64,000 nt of DNA from an uncultured Flavobacteriales bacterium (lineage in GTDB: Bacteria > Bacteroidota > Bacteroidia > Flavobacteriales > Weeksellaceae). Position numbers and translations under genes: made by a program. Numbering within the stretch: the stretch's first letter is position 1; each line of letters opens with the position of its first letter. Below the pieces are notes generated by a model, which saw only the letters and a program-made list of their open reading frames with translations, did not search any database and had not been told where the DNA came from. Shown piece by piece: positions 54,998-63,375 of this stretch. Location of the stretch: contig CALFIE010000006.1 of NCBI GenBank assembly GCA_937876095.1, forward strand, positions 1-64,000, given 5' to 3'.

Positions 54998-55354
54998 TTA
55001 TTTTTTATTTCTTGCTTTTATAATCATAGATACAATTATAGATAGAATTTCATTTCCTTCGTTCCATAATTTTTGTATTTTTTCTTTTTCTATTTCTGAT
55101 TTTGTTTGAAGTATTTCTAAAAAAAATAGACACTCATCACATTCTTCTTCAACAATTTTTAATTTATTGATAAAATCATTATTAGATTTTGCACGAGAAA
55201 CAACACGAAAATTAGCTCCAACTGAAAGTCCAGCTCTTCCTAATTGATTATGAATGATATTGAAAGTTCGATTACTTGGAAGTAACTCTATTAAATTCAA
55301 AATTTCTAAACTAAAATTTTTAGTTCTCAATTTTAAGTCAAAAGGTTTTTCCAT
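54998..55354 (-). CDS. Four-helix-bundle protein (S23 / TIGR02436 family)
   Basis: A 118-residue helical protein: MEKPFDLKLRTKNFSLEILN, PSNRTFNIIHNQLGRAGLSV, ANFRVVSRAKSNNDFINKLK, EEECDECLFFLEILQTKSEI. This matches the family first seen as ORFs within intervening sequences of 23S rRNA and related in fold to the Avd protein of diversity-generating retroelements. No reverse transcriptase or variable repeat is nearby. Heptanucleotide repeats flank it in opposite orientation, which hints at acquisition as a unit. The function of free-standing copies is unknown. Confidence 0.9.
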   Translation of the reverse strand: MEKPFDLKLRTKNFSLEILNLIELLPSNRTFNIIHNQLGRAGLSVGANFRVVSRAKSNNDFINKLKIVEEECDECLFFLEILQTKSEIEKEKIQKLWNEGNEILSIIVSMIIKARNKK

Positions 55355-55358
55355 AATT

Positions 55359-55401
55359 AATAACTTTTCTCAATTCGTATCTCTCATTTCGTAGTTCGTA
55401 A
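55359..55401. repeat. Degenerate tandem heptanucleotide repeat (TTCGTAA type), right of the four-helix-bundle gene
   Basis: Units in 7-base phase ATTCGTA (55373), TCTCTCA, TTTCGTA, GTTCGTA, ATTACAA; reverse complement of the family at 54894-54975. It abuts the stop codon of the aminopeptidase gene. Confidence 0.75.
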
Positions 55402-57171
55402 TTACAACGGACTTACTAATTTCAAAAACCACTCTTTCACATCGCCATCTAAATGTTTAGCAATTTTCTCTTCGCATTGTTTGTGGTAATTATTGAGCCA
55501 AGAAATTTCGTCTTGCGAAAGCAATTCTTTTACGATAATATCTTTGAAAAACGGACAAAAAGTGAGGGTTTCAAATTCATAAAAAGTCCCAAATTCCGAA
55601 GTTTCGGCTTCTTTCACAGCCACTAAATTTTCGTGGCGAATTCCGTATTCGTTTACTACGTAAAATCCGGGTTCGTTTGACAAAACCATTCCTGGTAATA
55701 ATTCTTGCGGATTAAGATCTTTTCTAATATTTTGTGGTGGTTCATGCACGTTCATAAAACTACCAACTCCGTGTCCAGTTCCGTGGTTGTAGTCTTTTCC
55801 TTCCATCCAAAGTGGAAGTCGTGCAAAAGCGTCTAACTGCACACCACGAGTTCCTTTCGGGAATTTCACCATAGAAAGCTGAATCATTCCTTTCAAAACC
55901 AAAGTTGCATTTCTTTTAAATTCATCAGAAACCGTACCTAAAGCCAAAGTTCTGGTAATATCGGTAGTTCCTTCTAGATATTGTCCACCAGAATCTACCA
56001 AAATGTTTCCATCATTGGTAATATCTGCACAATCATCTTTTTTTGCAGAATAATGAATGATGGCGCCATTTCCTTTGTAACCAATGATGCTTCCGAAACT
56101 TTCGCCTACAAAATTTTCGGTTTCTGCTCTGAAATTTTTTAGTTTTTCGCCAACCGAAAATTCGTTCATTGGTTCTTTTCCTACGTTGTGCGTGAGCCAA
56201 TACAGAAATTTTACCATGGTAACTCCATCTCGTTCCATCACGGTTCGAAAACCTGCCAATTCTGTTTCGTTTTTGGTTGCCTTCATCAGATTTCCGGGAA
56301 CTGGTGCTTTGATGATGGAATTTTCAACTTTTAAAGCCTCAAAAACAGACTGATTGGTGTTCGGAGAAATGAGTATTTTTTGGTTTTTTACATTTTTTAA
56401 ATAATTAAAGAAATCTTCGTAAGGAATCATCTTCACGAATGATTCGTCTAACTGTTTTCTTGCATCCTGATTGAGTTTTTCTAAATCGGTGAAAAGAATA
56501 GCTTCATTCAACGAAAGAAAAATGTAACCCAAGAAAACGGGGTTGCAATCTACATCGCTTCCACGGAGATTGAGTGTCCAAGCAACATCATCTAAACTTG
56601 CGATGATGTGTGAAGTTGCTTCTTGCTGTTCCATTTTTTCACGAATGGCAGACAATTTTTCAGCAACTGATTTCCCGGCTCTTTCAACAGGATGTACATA
56701 AATCGGATTTTTAGAAACAACTGGTTTTTCTGTCCAGATTTCTTTAATCAAAGGTTTATCTACTAATTTTCTGTTTTTTGAAGACAATTTTTGCTCCAAA
56801 AGTTCCCAGTTTGCGTTGGAAGTAGCCAATGCATTTACACCAACTGTTGCGTTTTCGGGAATTTCGGCAATAATCCAGTCAATATAGTTCGGTGTACCTT
56901 CTACTCCATCTTTCATCAACGAAATTCCTGAATTTTCGAGTTCTATGTTAGCTTGTGTAAAATATCTTCCATCTGTCCAAAGTCCTGCTTTGTTTTTGGT
57001 AAACACCACAAAACCAGCAGAACCAGTGAAACCAGAAATCCAACTTCGCTCTTGCCATTCTTCTGGCAAATATTCGCTCATGTGTGGATCTGCGGAATAA
57101 ACGATAAAGGCATCTATATTGCCATCATGCATTTTTTGGCGAAGCAATGAAATTTTATTTTGAGTTGTCAT
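55402..57171 (-). CDS. M24-family aminopeptidase P (Xaa-Pro aminopeptidase)
   Basis: A 589-residue cytoplasmic metallopeptidase that removes an N-terminal residue before proline. Two creatinase-like N-terminal domains (AFIVYSADPHMSEYLPEEWQ, AGLWTDGRYFTQA) precede the pita-bread catalytic domain with metal ligands in VDSGGQYLEGTTDITRT, HGTGHGVGSFMNVHEPP and NEPGFYVVNEYGIRHENL. This long form is the usual Bacteroidota/eukaryote-like type. It complements the exported dipeptidyl peptidases in peptide use. It ends directly at the heptanucleotide repeat. Confidence 0.94.
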   Translation of the reverse strand: MTTQNKISLLRQKMHDGNIDAFIVYSADPHMSEYLPEEWQERSWISGFTGSAGFVVFTKNKAGLWTDGRYFTQANIELENSGISLMKDGVEGTPNYIDWIIAEIPENATVGVNALATSNANWELLEQKLSSKNRKLVDKPLIKEIWTEKPVVSKNPIYVHPVERAGKSVAEKLSAIREKMEQQEATSHIIASLDDVAWTLNLRGSDVDCNPVFLGYIFLSLNEAILFTDLEKLNQDARKQLDESFVKMIPYEDFFNYLKNVKNQKILISPNTNQSVFEALKVENSIIKAPVPGNLMKATKNETELAGFRTVMERDGVTMVKFLYWLTHNVGKEPMNEFSVGEKLKNFRAETENFVGESFGSIIGYKGNGAIIHYSAKKDDCADITNDGNILVDSGGQYLEGTTDITRTLALGTVSDEFKRNATLVLKGMIQLSMVKFPKGTRGVQLDAFARLPLWMEGKDYNHGTGHGVGSFMNVHEPPQNIRKDLNPQELLPGMVLSNEPGFYVVNEYGIRHENLVAVKEAETSEFGTFYEFETLTFCPFFKDIIVKELLSQDEISWLNNYHKQCEEKIAKHLDGDVKEWFLKLVSPL

Positions 57172-57397
57172 ATAGTAAAATGTTATTTATCGCAAATTTA
57201 CTAAAATTAGGACAAAAGATATAAACATGAACACACAAATAGCCAAAATTTACATGTTCATTTTACTTATTACAATTTATATTCATTACTAGAATTTTAC
57301 ATTCAAAAGAAGGATTTCTAAATTAAATTTATCAAATTTTTCTTAGTCAAAAAATCATTTTTAATGACAAGTTTTTTCTACAATCCAAAGAAAGCCG

Positions 57398-57405
57398 TAA
57401 CTTTG
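57398..57405 (+). promoter_or_regulatory. -7 element of pruA
   Basis: TAACTTTG 37 bases before ATG 57442. It lies inside the 5' extension of the open frame, which supports the downstream start. Confidence 0.45.
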
Positions 57406-57441
57406 TACTTTACTGAAATAACTAATAAAAATTTAAAATAT

Positions 57442-59067
57442 ATGTCACTAGCAATCTCCCAAGTTCCTGTTGCATTCAATGAGCCAGTTAGGAATTATGC
57501 ACCTGGTTCCGCAGAAATTAAATCGCTGATTTCTACCTACAAAAAAATGTGGAAAAACAAAGTAGAAATCCCAATGATTATAGACGGAAAAGAAGTGAAA
57601 ACCAACGAAAAAGTATCGTTACATTCTCCGCAAGATCATCAACATACGTTGGGATATTATCATAAAGGAACCAAAAAACACGTAGATGATGCCATAAAAT
57701 CTTGTCTTGCAGCAAGAGAAAATTGGGCGAATTTACCATGGGAACAGCGCGCTTCAATTTTTTTGAAAGCTGCAGATTTGTTAGCCGGACCTTATAGAGA
57801 TAAGATAAATGCCGCAACTATGATTGGGCAATCCAAAAATGTGTACCAAGCAGAAATAGATTCTGCTTGTGAAGCCATTGATTTTTTGCGTTTCAATGTA
57901 GAATTTATGACCGAATTGTATTCTGAACAACCCATTTCTGCAGACGGAATTTGGAATCGTGCAGAATACAGACCATTAGAAGGTTTCACTTATGCAATTA
58001 CGCCATTTAATTTTACTGCAATTGCGCTTAATTTGCCAACTTCTATGGCTTTGATGGGAAATGTGGTGGTTTGGAAACCATCTGCAACCCAAATTTATTC
58101 AGCAAAAGTAATTATGGATATTTTGATAGAAGCAGGTTTACCAGCAGGAGTTATCAATATGGTTTTCAGTGGTGGTGCAGAAACTTCTAAACAGATTCTA
58201 GAACATCCAGATTTTGCAGGAATTCATTTTACAGGTTCTACCGAAGTTTTCCAAAGTTTGTGGAAACAAATCGGCGAAAATATTCATAAATACAAAACCT
58301 ACCCAAGAATTGTTGGTGAAACTGGCGGTAAAGATTTTGTGATTGCACATCCTTCATCTGTTCCTTCTCAAGTTGCTACTGCATTGGTAAGAGGTTCTTT
58401 CGAGTATCAAGGTCAGAAATGTTCGGCTGCATCTAGAGCTTACGTTCCGAAATCACTTTGGAGCGACATCAAAAAAATAATGGGCGATCAATTATCTGAA
58501 ATCAAAATGGGTTCACCAGAAGATCCCAAAAATTTTGTAAACGCGGTAATAGACAAAGCCTCTTTTGATAAATGCAAAGGTTACATAGACCGAGCCAAAA
58601 AATCTAAAGAAGCCAAAGTAATCTTTGGTGGGAAATGCGATGATAAAAAAGGTTGGTTTGTAGAACCAACTGTGATAGAAACTACCAATCCGCACTACGA
58701 AAGTATGGAGCAAGAAATTTTTGGACCTATTTTGACTCTGTATGTGTACGAAGACAAAGATTGGCACAAAACATTGAAATTGGTAGATGAAACTTCGCCA
58801 TATGCACTTACTGGTGCAGTTTTCGCACAAGATAGATATGCTATAAACGAGGCTACCAAAGCACTGGAAAATGCCGCAGGAAATTTTTACATCAATGATA
58901 AACCAACTGGTGCAGTTGTAGGACAACAACCTTTTGGTGGAGCAAGAGCATCTGGAACCAATGACAAAGCAGGTTCTAAAATGAATCTTTTGCGTTGGGT
59001 TTCTGCAAGAAGCATCAAAGAAAATTTCTTATCACCTACCGATTACAAATATCCGTTTTTGGGATAA
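57442..59067 (+). CDS. pruA: L-glutamate gamma-semialdehyde dehydrogenase
   Basis: A 541-residue aldehyde dehydrogenase that oxidises glutamate semialdehyde (from proline or arginine) to glutamate with NAD+. Key motifs: VWKPSATQIYSAKVIMDILI (cofactor lysine), GETGGKDFVIAHPSS (catalytic Glu) and YQGQKCSAASRAYVP (nucleophilic Cys), then QEIFGPILTLYVYED. The free-standing, single-domain form lacks PutA proline dehydrogenase. The frame is open 26 codons further, but that segment covers the promoter; MSLAISQVPVAFNEPVRNYA is the typical start. Confidence 0.95.
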   Translation: MSLAISQVPVAFNEPVRNYAPGSAEIKSLISTYKKMWKNKVEIPMIIDGKEVKTNEKVSLHSPQDHQHTLGYYHKGTKKHVDDAIKSCLAARENWANLPWEQRASIFLKAADLLAGPYRDKINAATMIGQSKNVYQAEIDSACEAIDFLRFNVEFMTELYSEQPISADGIWNRAEYRPLEGFTYAITPFNFTAIALNLPTSMALMGNVVVWKPSATQIYSAKVIMDILIEAGLPAGVINMVFSGGAETSKQILEHPDFAGIHFTGSTEVFQSLWKQIGENIHKYKTYPRIVGETGGKDFVIAHPSSVPSQVATALVRGSFEYQGQKCSAASRAYVPKSLWSDIKKIMGDQLSEIKMGSPEDPKNFVNAVIDKASFDKCKGYIDRAKKSKEAKVIFGGKCDDKKGWFVEPTVIETTNPHYESMEQEIFGPILTLYVYEDKDWHKTLKLVDETSPYALTGAVFAQDRYAINEATKALENAAGNFYINDKPTGAVVGQQPFGGARASGTNDKAGSKMNLLRWVSARSIKENFLSPTDYKYPFLG

Positions 59068-59089
59068 AAGAAAACACTATTAAACAACA

Positions 59090-59119
59090 AAACCGATTCT
59101 ATGAACCGGTTTTTTTTTA
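59090..59119 (+). terminator. Terminator after pruA
   Basis: AAACCG and CGGTTT pair around an 11-base loop, followed by a run of nine T. Confidence 0.75.
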
Positions 59120-59294
59120 TGACTTGTTGTAAGGAAAGTATGTTGAGATATTAAAAAAAAATGTAAAAATTAAAAATCACAAAAATTTTGAAATCCAAAG
59201 TGTTTCACATTGAAAATCTTTGATTTTCATTCTTTTTTATCCTTTTGAATAACTCAAACAGCACCTTAACTTTTGTTTCTTTTGCGGTTAACAA

Positions 59295-59726
59295 TTATCC
59301 TTCAAAACCTGATTTGCTATGACTACCATCACAATATGGTTTGTTGGCAGAAGCACCGCATCTACAAAAAGCAGTTACATTAGATTTATTTGTTTCTTCG
59401 CCATAGCAATTCACTACAATTTCACCGTGAACTAACAAAGGACCATTTGGTAAAACCTCTACTTTGTTGACCGATGTTGCAGGATTTTCTGCAGGTGGTT
59501 CCTCACTATTTTTGATGCAACTCAATGCACCACTCGGACAAGCATTTATTTGATTTTTAATTCGTTCTGAATCCGTACCTTCTGGTTGAATCCACGGTTT
59601 TTCTTGCGGTTTGAAAACTTCTGGCAATCCTTTCCAACATATTTTAGAATGTATGCAAAGACCGGGTTTCCAAACTATGGTCAATTCATCGGTGGTGTAT
59701 TTTTTGGTGAGATTTTGTAGGTCCAT
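59295..59726 (-). CDS. Divergent [4Fe-4S] protein with C-terminal CDGSH [2Fe-2S] domain
   Basis: A 143-residue iron-sulfur protein with two parts. Residues about 10-75 form a divergent 4Fe-4S mono-cluster domain (PGLCIHSKICWKGLPEVF and INACPSGALSC). The C-terminal part has a CDGSH cluster motif, CRCGASANKPYCDGSH, whose three Cys and one His bind [2Fe-2S]. The combination is common in flavobacteria; an electron-transfer or redox-sensing role is expected but unproven. It is a single gene, with a 227-base gap downstream containing only the pruA terminator. Confidence 0.92.
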   Translation of the reverse strand: MDLQNLTKKYTTDELTIVWKPGLCIHSKICWKGLPEVFKPQEKPWIQPEGTDSERIKNQINACPSGALSCIKNSEEPPAENPATSVNKVEVLPNGPLLVHGEIVVNCYGEETNKSNVTAFCRCGASANKPYCDGSHSKSGFEG

Positions 59727-59861
59727 TGCGTTTTTTTATTAAGCTAAATTACATATAAAATCAATAAATTATCTTACTTTCACATCAAAATTTTTAGGTA
59801 AATTTTTCCTCAGTTTATTTCTAAATTATTAATATCAATCAAAATAACAAATTAAAAGAAA

Positions 59862-60902
59862 ATGAATAGAAAAGTGTTTTTTTATATTTTAAGTTTCTTT
59901 TTTACAACTTATTATTCTCAAACAATCCAAATAAAAATAGTTGATTCTAAAACTAAAAAAGAAATTGATAGTGTTAGAATTTATGACAAAAATGGATTTT
60001 TATCAGAATATGCATCTGGAAAAGAAAATAATATCCAAGTAAAAGAAAATGATTCGTTAACATTTTTAAAAAGTGGTTATGAAGATATCAAAATTGACAA
60101 TAGAAAAATTATGGAGGACAATGTAATTTACCTTAATAAAAACAAAATTATTGATATTGAAGAAGTAATTGTTACAAAACAAAATATTCCCGATGTAATT
60201 GCTAAAATAATTGAAGCAGAAAAAAATGTTAATCGAAAAAAATCATACTATCATCTGCAATATGATTTTAATGATAATGATGAAATAATACAACATTATG
60301 ATGGGAGAATTTCTAAAAATGCTGATGTCATAAAATTAGAAAAAACAACTGATTTTATAGATAATATGAATCGAACCATGGTATTTACAATTTCTGGCAG
60401 TAAGAAGAAAGAAAAATACTTGCTTCAAAATACAAATTATAGTAATATTAATCAACTCGAAATGTATCCTAAACTGTGGCGATTATTTCTGAAAAACAAA
60501 AAATCTACTGATTATCAGTATAAATCAATAAGCGGAAAAGACCAATATTGCAAAATAGAATTTACACCAATAAATAATGATGGTTGGAGTTATAGAGGAT
60601 TTATAATTTATGACAAAAATGATTATAAAGTGTATGAATTAAAAATGCAATTAATCCCAAACAAAAAAAATCTTTACGCAAACCTTTTATCTATAAGACA
60701 AGATTATTTTATCAAAACTAAAAAAGATGATTCAGAAATCAACACTTTTGATTACGCAACATTTGATGAAAATTTCACCATAATAAATGGACAAGGAAAA
60801 GGTCAAAATCTAAAGGCACACACTTCAATAGAGAGAACTTTAGATTTTGACGATAAAAATTTTATGTTATTTGATATGACTTTTTTTAAACCAAAAAATT
60901 AA
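59862..60902 (+). CDS. Carboxypeptidase-regulatory-like exported protein of unknown function
   Basis: A 346-residue protein with signal peptide (FYILSFFFTTYYSQ) and an N-terminal CarboxypepD-reg-like beta-sandwich (IQIKIVDSKTKKEIDSVRIY, DSLTFLKSGYEDIKIDNRKI) followed by IDIEEVIVTKQNIPDVIAKI, then a long outer-membrane-associated-type body. Such 5-stranded linkers with EEVIVT resemble the start of TonB receptors, but the length is too short for a barrel. Function unknown. Its codon use is even more AT-rich than the neighbours. Its stop overlaps that of the convergent KAS III gene by 4 bases. Confidence 0.8.
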   Translation: MNRKVFFYILSFFFTTYYSQTIQIKIVDSKTKKEIDSVRIYDKNGFLSEYASGKENNIQVKENDSLTFLKSGYEDIKIDNRKIMEDNVIYLNKNKIIDIEEVIVTKQNIPDVIAKIIEAEKNVNRKKSYYHLQYDFNDNDEIIQHYDGRISKNADVIKLEKTTDFIDNMNRTMVFTISGSKKKEKYLLQNTNYSNINQLEMYPKLWRLFLKNKKSTDYQYKSISGKDQYCKIEFTPINNDGWSYRGFIIYDKNDYKVYELKMQLIPNKKNLYANLLSIRQDYFIKTKKDDSEINTFDYATFDENFTIINGQGKGQNLKAHTSIERTLDFDDKNFMLFDMTFFKPKN

Positions 60903-61921
60903 TATTCAAACAACACACTTCCCCAAGTGAAACCACTACCAAATGCAGTTAGACAAACCAAATCGCCTTTTTTCACTCTCCCTTGTTCTATTGCTTCAGC
61001 TAAAGCAATTGGTATAGATGCAGCCGTTGTATTGCCATATTTTTGAATATTGATGAAGACTTTTTCGTCTGGCAATTTCAATAATTTTTGTACAAATTCT
61101 GCAATTCTAATATTGGCTTGATGCGGAATAAACACATCTAAATCATCTATAGTCTTCCCTGCTTTTGCAAGTGCTTCTTGCAAACTTTCTGGAAATCTAG
61201 TAACAGCGTGTTTAAAAACGAAATTACCATTCATTATAGGATAAACTTCGTGGTTGGTTACGTTTTCTGGTTCCAGACGCATTCTATCACTCCAACCAAA
61301 TTTAGATCCAGGAAATTTGGTACACAATTCCTCTGCATATTTGCCTTCACTATGCAAATTAAAGCTAAGAATGTCACCAGAATTTTGGTCTTCTGTTGCA
61401 GATAAAACTACAGCTCCTGCTCCATCACCGAAAATTACCGAAACACCACGTCCTTCATCAGAAAAATCTAACCCAAAACTGTGGATTTCTGCGCCAACTA
61501 CCAAAATATTTTTGTACGTTCCGGATTTTATAAATGCATTGGCAACACTCATTGCATACACAAATCCAGAACACTGGTTACGCACATCTAGCGCACCAAT
61601 CGTATCGCAACCCAACATTTCTTGCAACAAAACGCCATTTCCCGGAAAAAAATAATCTGGACTCAAGGTTGCAAAAACTATAAAATCGATATCTTTTGCA
61701 GTAAGTCCTGCTTTTTCTAATGCTTTTTCTGAGGCACGAAATCCTAAATAAGCCGAAGTTTCTTGGGAATCGTTTCTGTTTGCACGGTGTCTTCTTTCTT
61801 TGATTCCGGTTCTCTCTGTAATCCAAGCATCATTGGTATCCATCAATTTTGCAAGATCATCGTTGGTTACTATATTTTCAGGAACGTGATAACCGTACCC
61901 TTTAATTATACTTTTTATCAT
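60899..61921 (-). CDS. fabH: 3-Oxoacyl-ACP synthase III (KAS III) family protein
   Basis: A 340-residue thiolase-fold enzyme that condenses an acyl-CoA with malonyl-ACP to start fatty acid synthesis. Catalytic Cys in RNQCSGFVYAMSVANAF, His in FIPHQANIRIAEFV and Asn in YGNTTAASIPIALAEA. The start was placed at the ATG at 61921 (MIKSIIKGYGYHVPEN); five more codons are open upstream. Flavobacteria often have several KAS III paralogs and this copy is not next to plsX or rpmF, so its exact role (fatty acid initiation or a specialised lipid) is open. Confidence 0.92.
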   Translation of the reverse strand: MIKSIIKGYGYHVPENIVTNDDLAKLMDTNDAWITERTGIKERRHRANRNDSQETSAYLGFRASEKALEKAGLTAKDIDFIVFATLSPDYFFPGNGVLLQEMLGCDTIGALDVRNQCSGFVYAMSVANAFIKSGTYKNILVVGAEIHSFGLDFSDEGRGVSVIFGDGAGAVVLSATEDQNSGDILSFNLHSEGKYAEELCTKFPGSKFGWSDRMRLEPENVTNHEVYPIMNGNFVFKHAVTRFPESLQEALAKAGKTIDDLDVFIPHQANIRIAEFVQKLLKLPDEKVFINIQKYGNTTAASIPIALAEAIEQGRVKKGDLVCLTAFGSGFTWGSVLFEY

Positions 61922-61935
61922 TTTTTTAATTTTCA

Positions 61936-61943
61936 CAAAAATA
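61936..61943 (-). promoter_or_regulatory. -7 element of the KAS III gene
   Basis: Minus-strand TATTTTTG 15 bases before the chosen ATG; it supports 61921 over 61936 as the start. Confidence 0.4.
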
Positions 61944-62039
61944 ATATTTTATTATAAACCTTCGGTTTTTTACTAATCATTAACAAACTTTTCATCATTA
62001 ATGATAAAAAAAGGAAACACTTTTTATTTTTAAAAATAG

Positions 62040-62047
62040 TATTTTTG
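62040..62047 (+). promoter_or_regulatory. -7 element of corA
   Basis: TATTTTTG 15 bases before ATG 62062; no clear -33. Confidence 0.4.
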
Positions 62048-62061
62048 AAAAAAAATTGAGC

Positions 62062-62970
62062 ATGTCTCTACAGATACTTTTTGAAAACGAACAATTTAAA
62101 TGGGTGGATATTACTGATTTGAAATCCGAAGAAATCCCCGAAATTTCTGAAAAATTTCAAATCAATCATTTGCTTTTTGAGGATTGTATAGACCCCAATC
62201 ATTTACCAAAATATGAAGATTTAGATGATTTAAAATTTATTTTGGCTCGGCAAAACACCTCAACAGAAAGACTAAATCTAAATTCTATTGCAGATGTATC
62301 TACCAAAATTGGGATTTTCTTGCGAGACAACATTTTGCTCACAGTTCACCGAATAGAAAACGAAGGAATCGATCAAATTGTAGAAAAATTGCATCATTTG
62401 CAAAAAAACAATAAGTGTGTAACTCCTTATGTAGTTGCTCAAAAATTGGCCATGAAAATTTTAGCCACTTTTGAAACTGAAAATCAAATTTTGCTAGAAC
62501 AGATGGATAAAATGGAGAACGAAATCTTCCTGAAAAATGTAGAAAATTCCTCGCAAATCAAGAGATTATACCGTTTCAAAAGGAAAATCGGACTCAATGC
62601 AAAAGTGCTGAATTTGTCTAAAGATTGGATTCATTTTTTTGAAAAATTACCGATCGATAAAATAGATTTTCAGGATTTAGAAGACAGTTACAAAGATGCG
62701 GTAAGTGATTTCGATCACCTGAATACGCAAACTACCAACTTAATTTCGATGTTTTTGGCAATTACCGACCAAAAAGCCAATCAAGTGATGAAAGTTTTGG
62801 CAATTTACTCGATGTATTTCTTCCCTATTACTTTCATCGCAGGAATTTATGGTATGAATTTCGATATTATGCCCGAACTTCGACACAAAAATGGGTATTT
62901 TATTACCCTTGGTTTGATGGCGGTAATTGTACTGTTCACTTTTATTTATGTACGTAGAAAACGCTGGTAG
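62062..62970 (+). CDS. corA: CorA-family divalent metal ion transporter
   Basis: A 302-residue pentameric channel for Mg2+ (or Co2+/Ni2+). A long cytoplasmic domain is followed by two C-terminal membrane helices; the first ends in the selectivity motif YGMN (ITFIAGIYGMNFDIMPE), the second is GYFITLGLMAVIVLFTFIYV, ending in the basic RRKRW. The frame starts with a TTG two codons earlier; the ATG at 62062 is preferred. It appears monocistronic. Confidence 0.94.
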   Translation: MSLQILFENEQFKWVDITDLKSEEIPEISEKFQINHLLFEDCIDPNHLPKYEDLDDLKFILARQNTSTERLNLNSIADVSTKIGIFLRDNILLTVHRIENEGIDQIVEKLHHLQKNNKCVTPYVVAQKLAMKILATFETENQILLEQMDKMENEIFLKNVENSSQIKRLYRFKRKIGLNAKVLNLSKDWIHFFEKLPIDKIDFQDLEDSYKDAVSDFDHLNTQTTNLISMFLAITDQKANQVMKVLAIYSMYFFPITFIAGIYGMNFDIMPELRHKNGYFITLGLMAVIVLFTFIYVRRKRW

Positions 62971-63001
62971 AAAAAATTGGAGCAATTAGTTTGGCTGATT
63001 T

Positions 63002-63031
63002 TTTGCATATCAATTAAAATTGGTATATTTA
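63002..63031 (+). promoter_or_regulatory. Promoter of the Cys/Lys-repeat protein gene
   Basis: TTTG (63002-63005), 18 bases, TATATTTA (63024-63031; last base differs from TAnnTTTG). ATG at 63073. Confidence 0.45.
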
Positions 63032-63072
63032 CAACATCATAGAAATAATAATTTTAAATAAATCCTATTAGT

Positions 63073-63297
63073 ATGAAAAAATTAATCACAATGTTAGCAA
63101 TAGGTGCTTTCACACTAGGAATGGCTCAAGAAACCCCTAAAAAAGCTTGTTGCGCAGATAAAAACAAAAAAGAGTGCACCGACAAAGATAAAAAAGCTTG
63201 TTCTGAAAAAGACAAAAAAGCTTGCGCAGATAAAAACAAAAAAGAGTGTGCTACCAAAGAGAAAAAAGCTTGTTGTGCTGCTAAAAAAGCGGCTTAA
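63073..63297 (+). CDS. Small exported Cys/Lys octapeptide-repeat protein
   Basis: A 74-residue protein with signal peptide MKKLITMLAIGAFTLGMAQ. The mature part of about 55 residues consists of tandem eight-residue repeats, each starting with Cys at residues 27, 35, 43, 51, 59 and 67: CADKNKKE, CTDKDKKA, CSEKDKKA, CADKNKKE, CATKEKKA; CC pairs cap the array (26-27, 67-68). Eight Cys and many Lys/Asp suggest metal binding or crosslinking in the periplasm; no known family is recognised. It has its own promoter and terminator and reads as an intact gene. Confidence 0.85.
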   Translation: MKKLITMLAIGAFTLGMAQETPKKACCADKNKKECTDKDKKACSEKDKKACADKNKKECATKEKKACCAAKKAA

Positions 63298-63333
63298 TAG
63301 TATTGAAATATTCAATAATTATACAGTAAAATT

Positions 63334-63366
63334 AAACCCGATGAAGATTTTCATCGGGTTTTTTTG
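63334..63366. terminator. Bidirectional terminator between the Cys/Lys-repeat gene and holB
   Basis: AAACCCGATGA and TCATCGGGTTT form a perfect stem with T run on the plus strand; convergent genes on both sides. Confidence 0.9.
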
Positions 63367-63375
63367 TAGTTATTT

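Noticed and set aside
54998..55354. Four-helix-bundle gene as an Avd of a diversity-generating retroelement
   Set aside because: No reverse transcriptase, template repeat or variable gene is in the neighbourhood.
57364..57441. N-terminal 26-codon extension of PruA
   Set aside because: It contains the -7 element TAACTTTG and has no family likeness; the ATG at 57442 fits.
61957..61972. AAACC-TTC-GGTTT hairpin with T run as a terminator
   Set aside because: It lies upstream of the KAS III gene and of corA, with no plus-strand gene ending there; too short to call.
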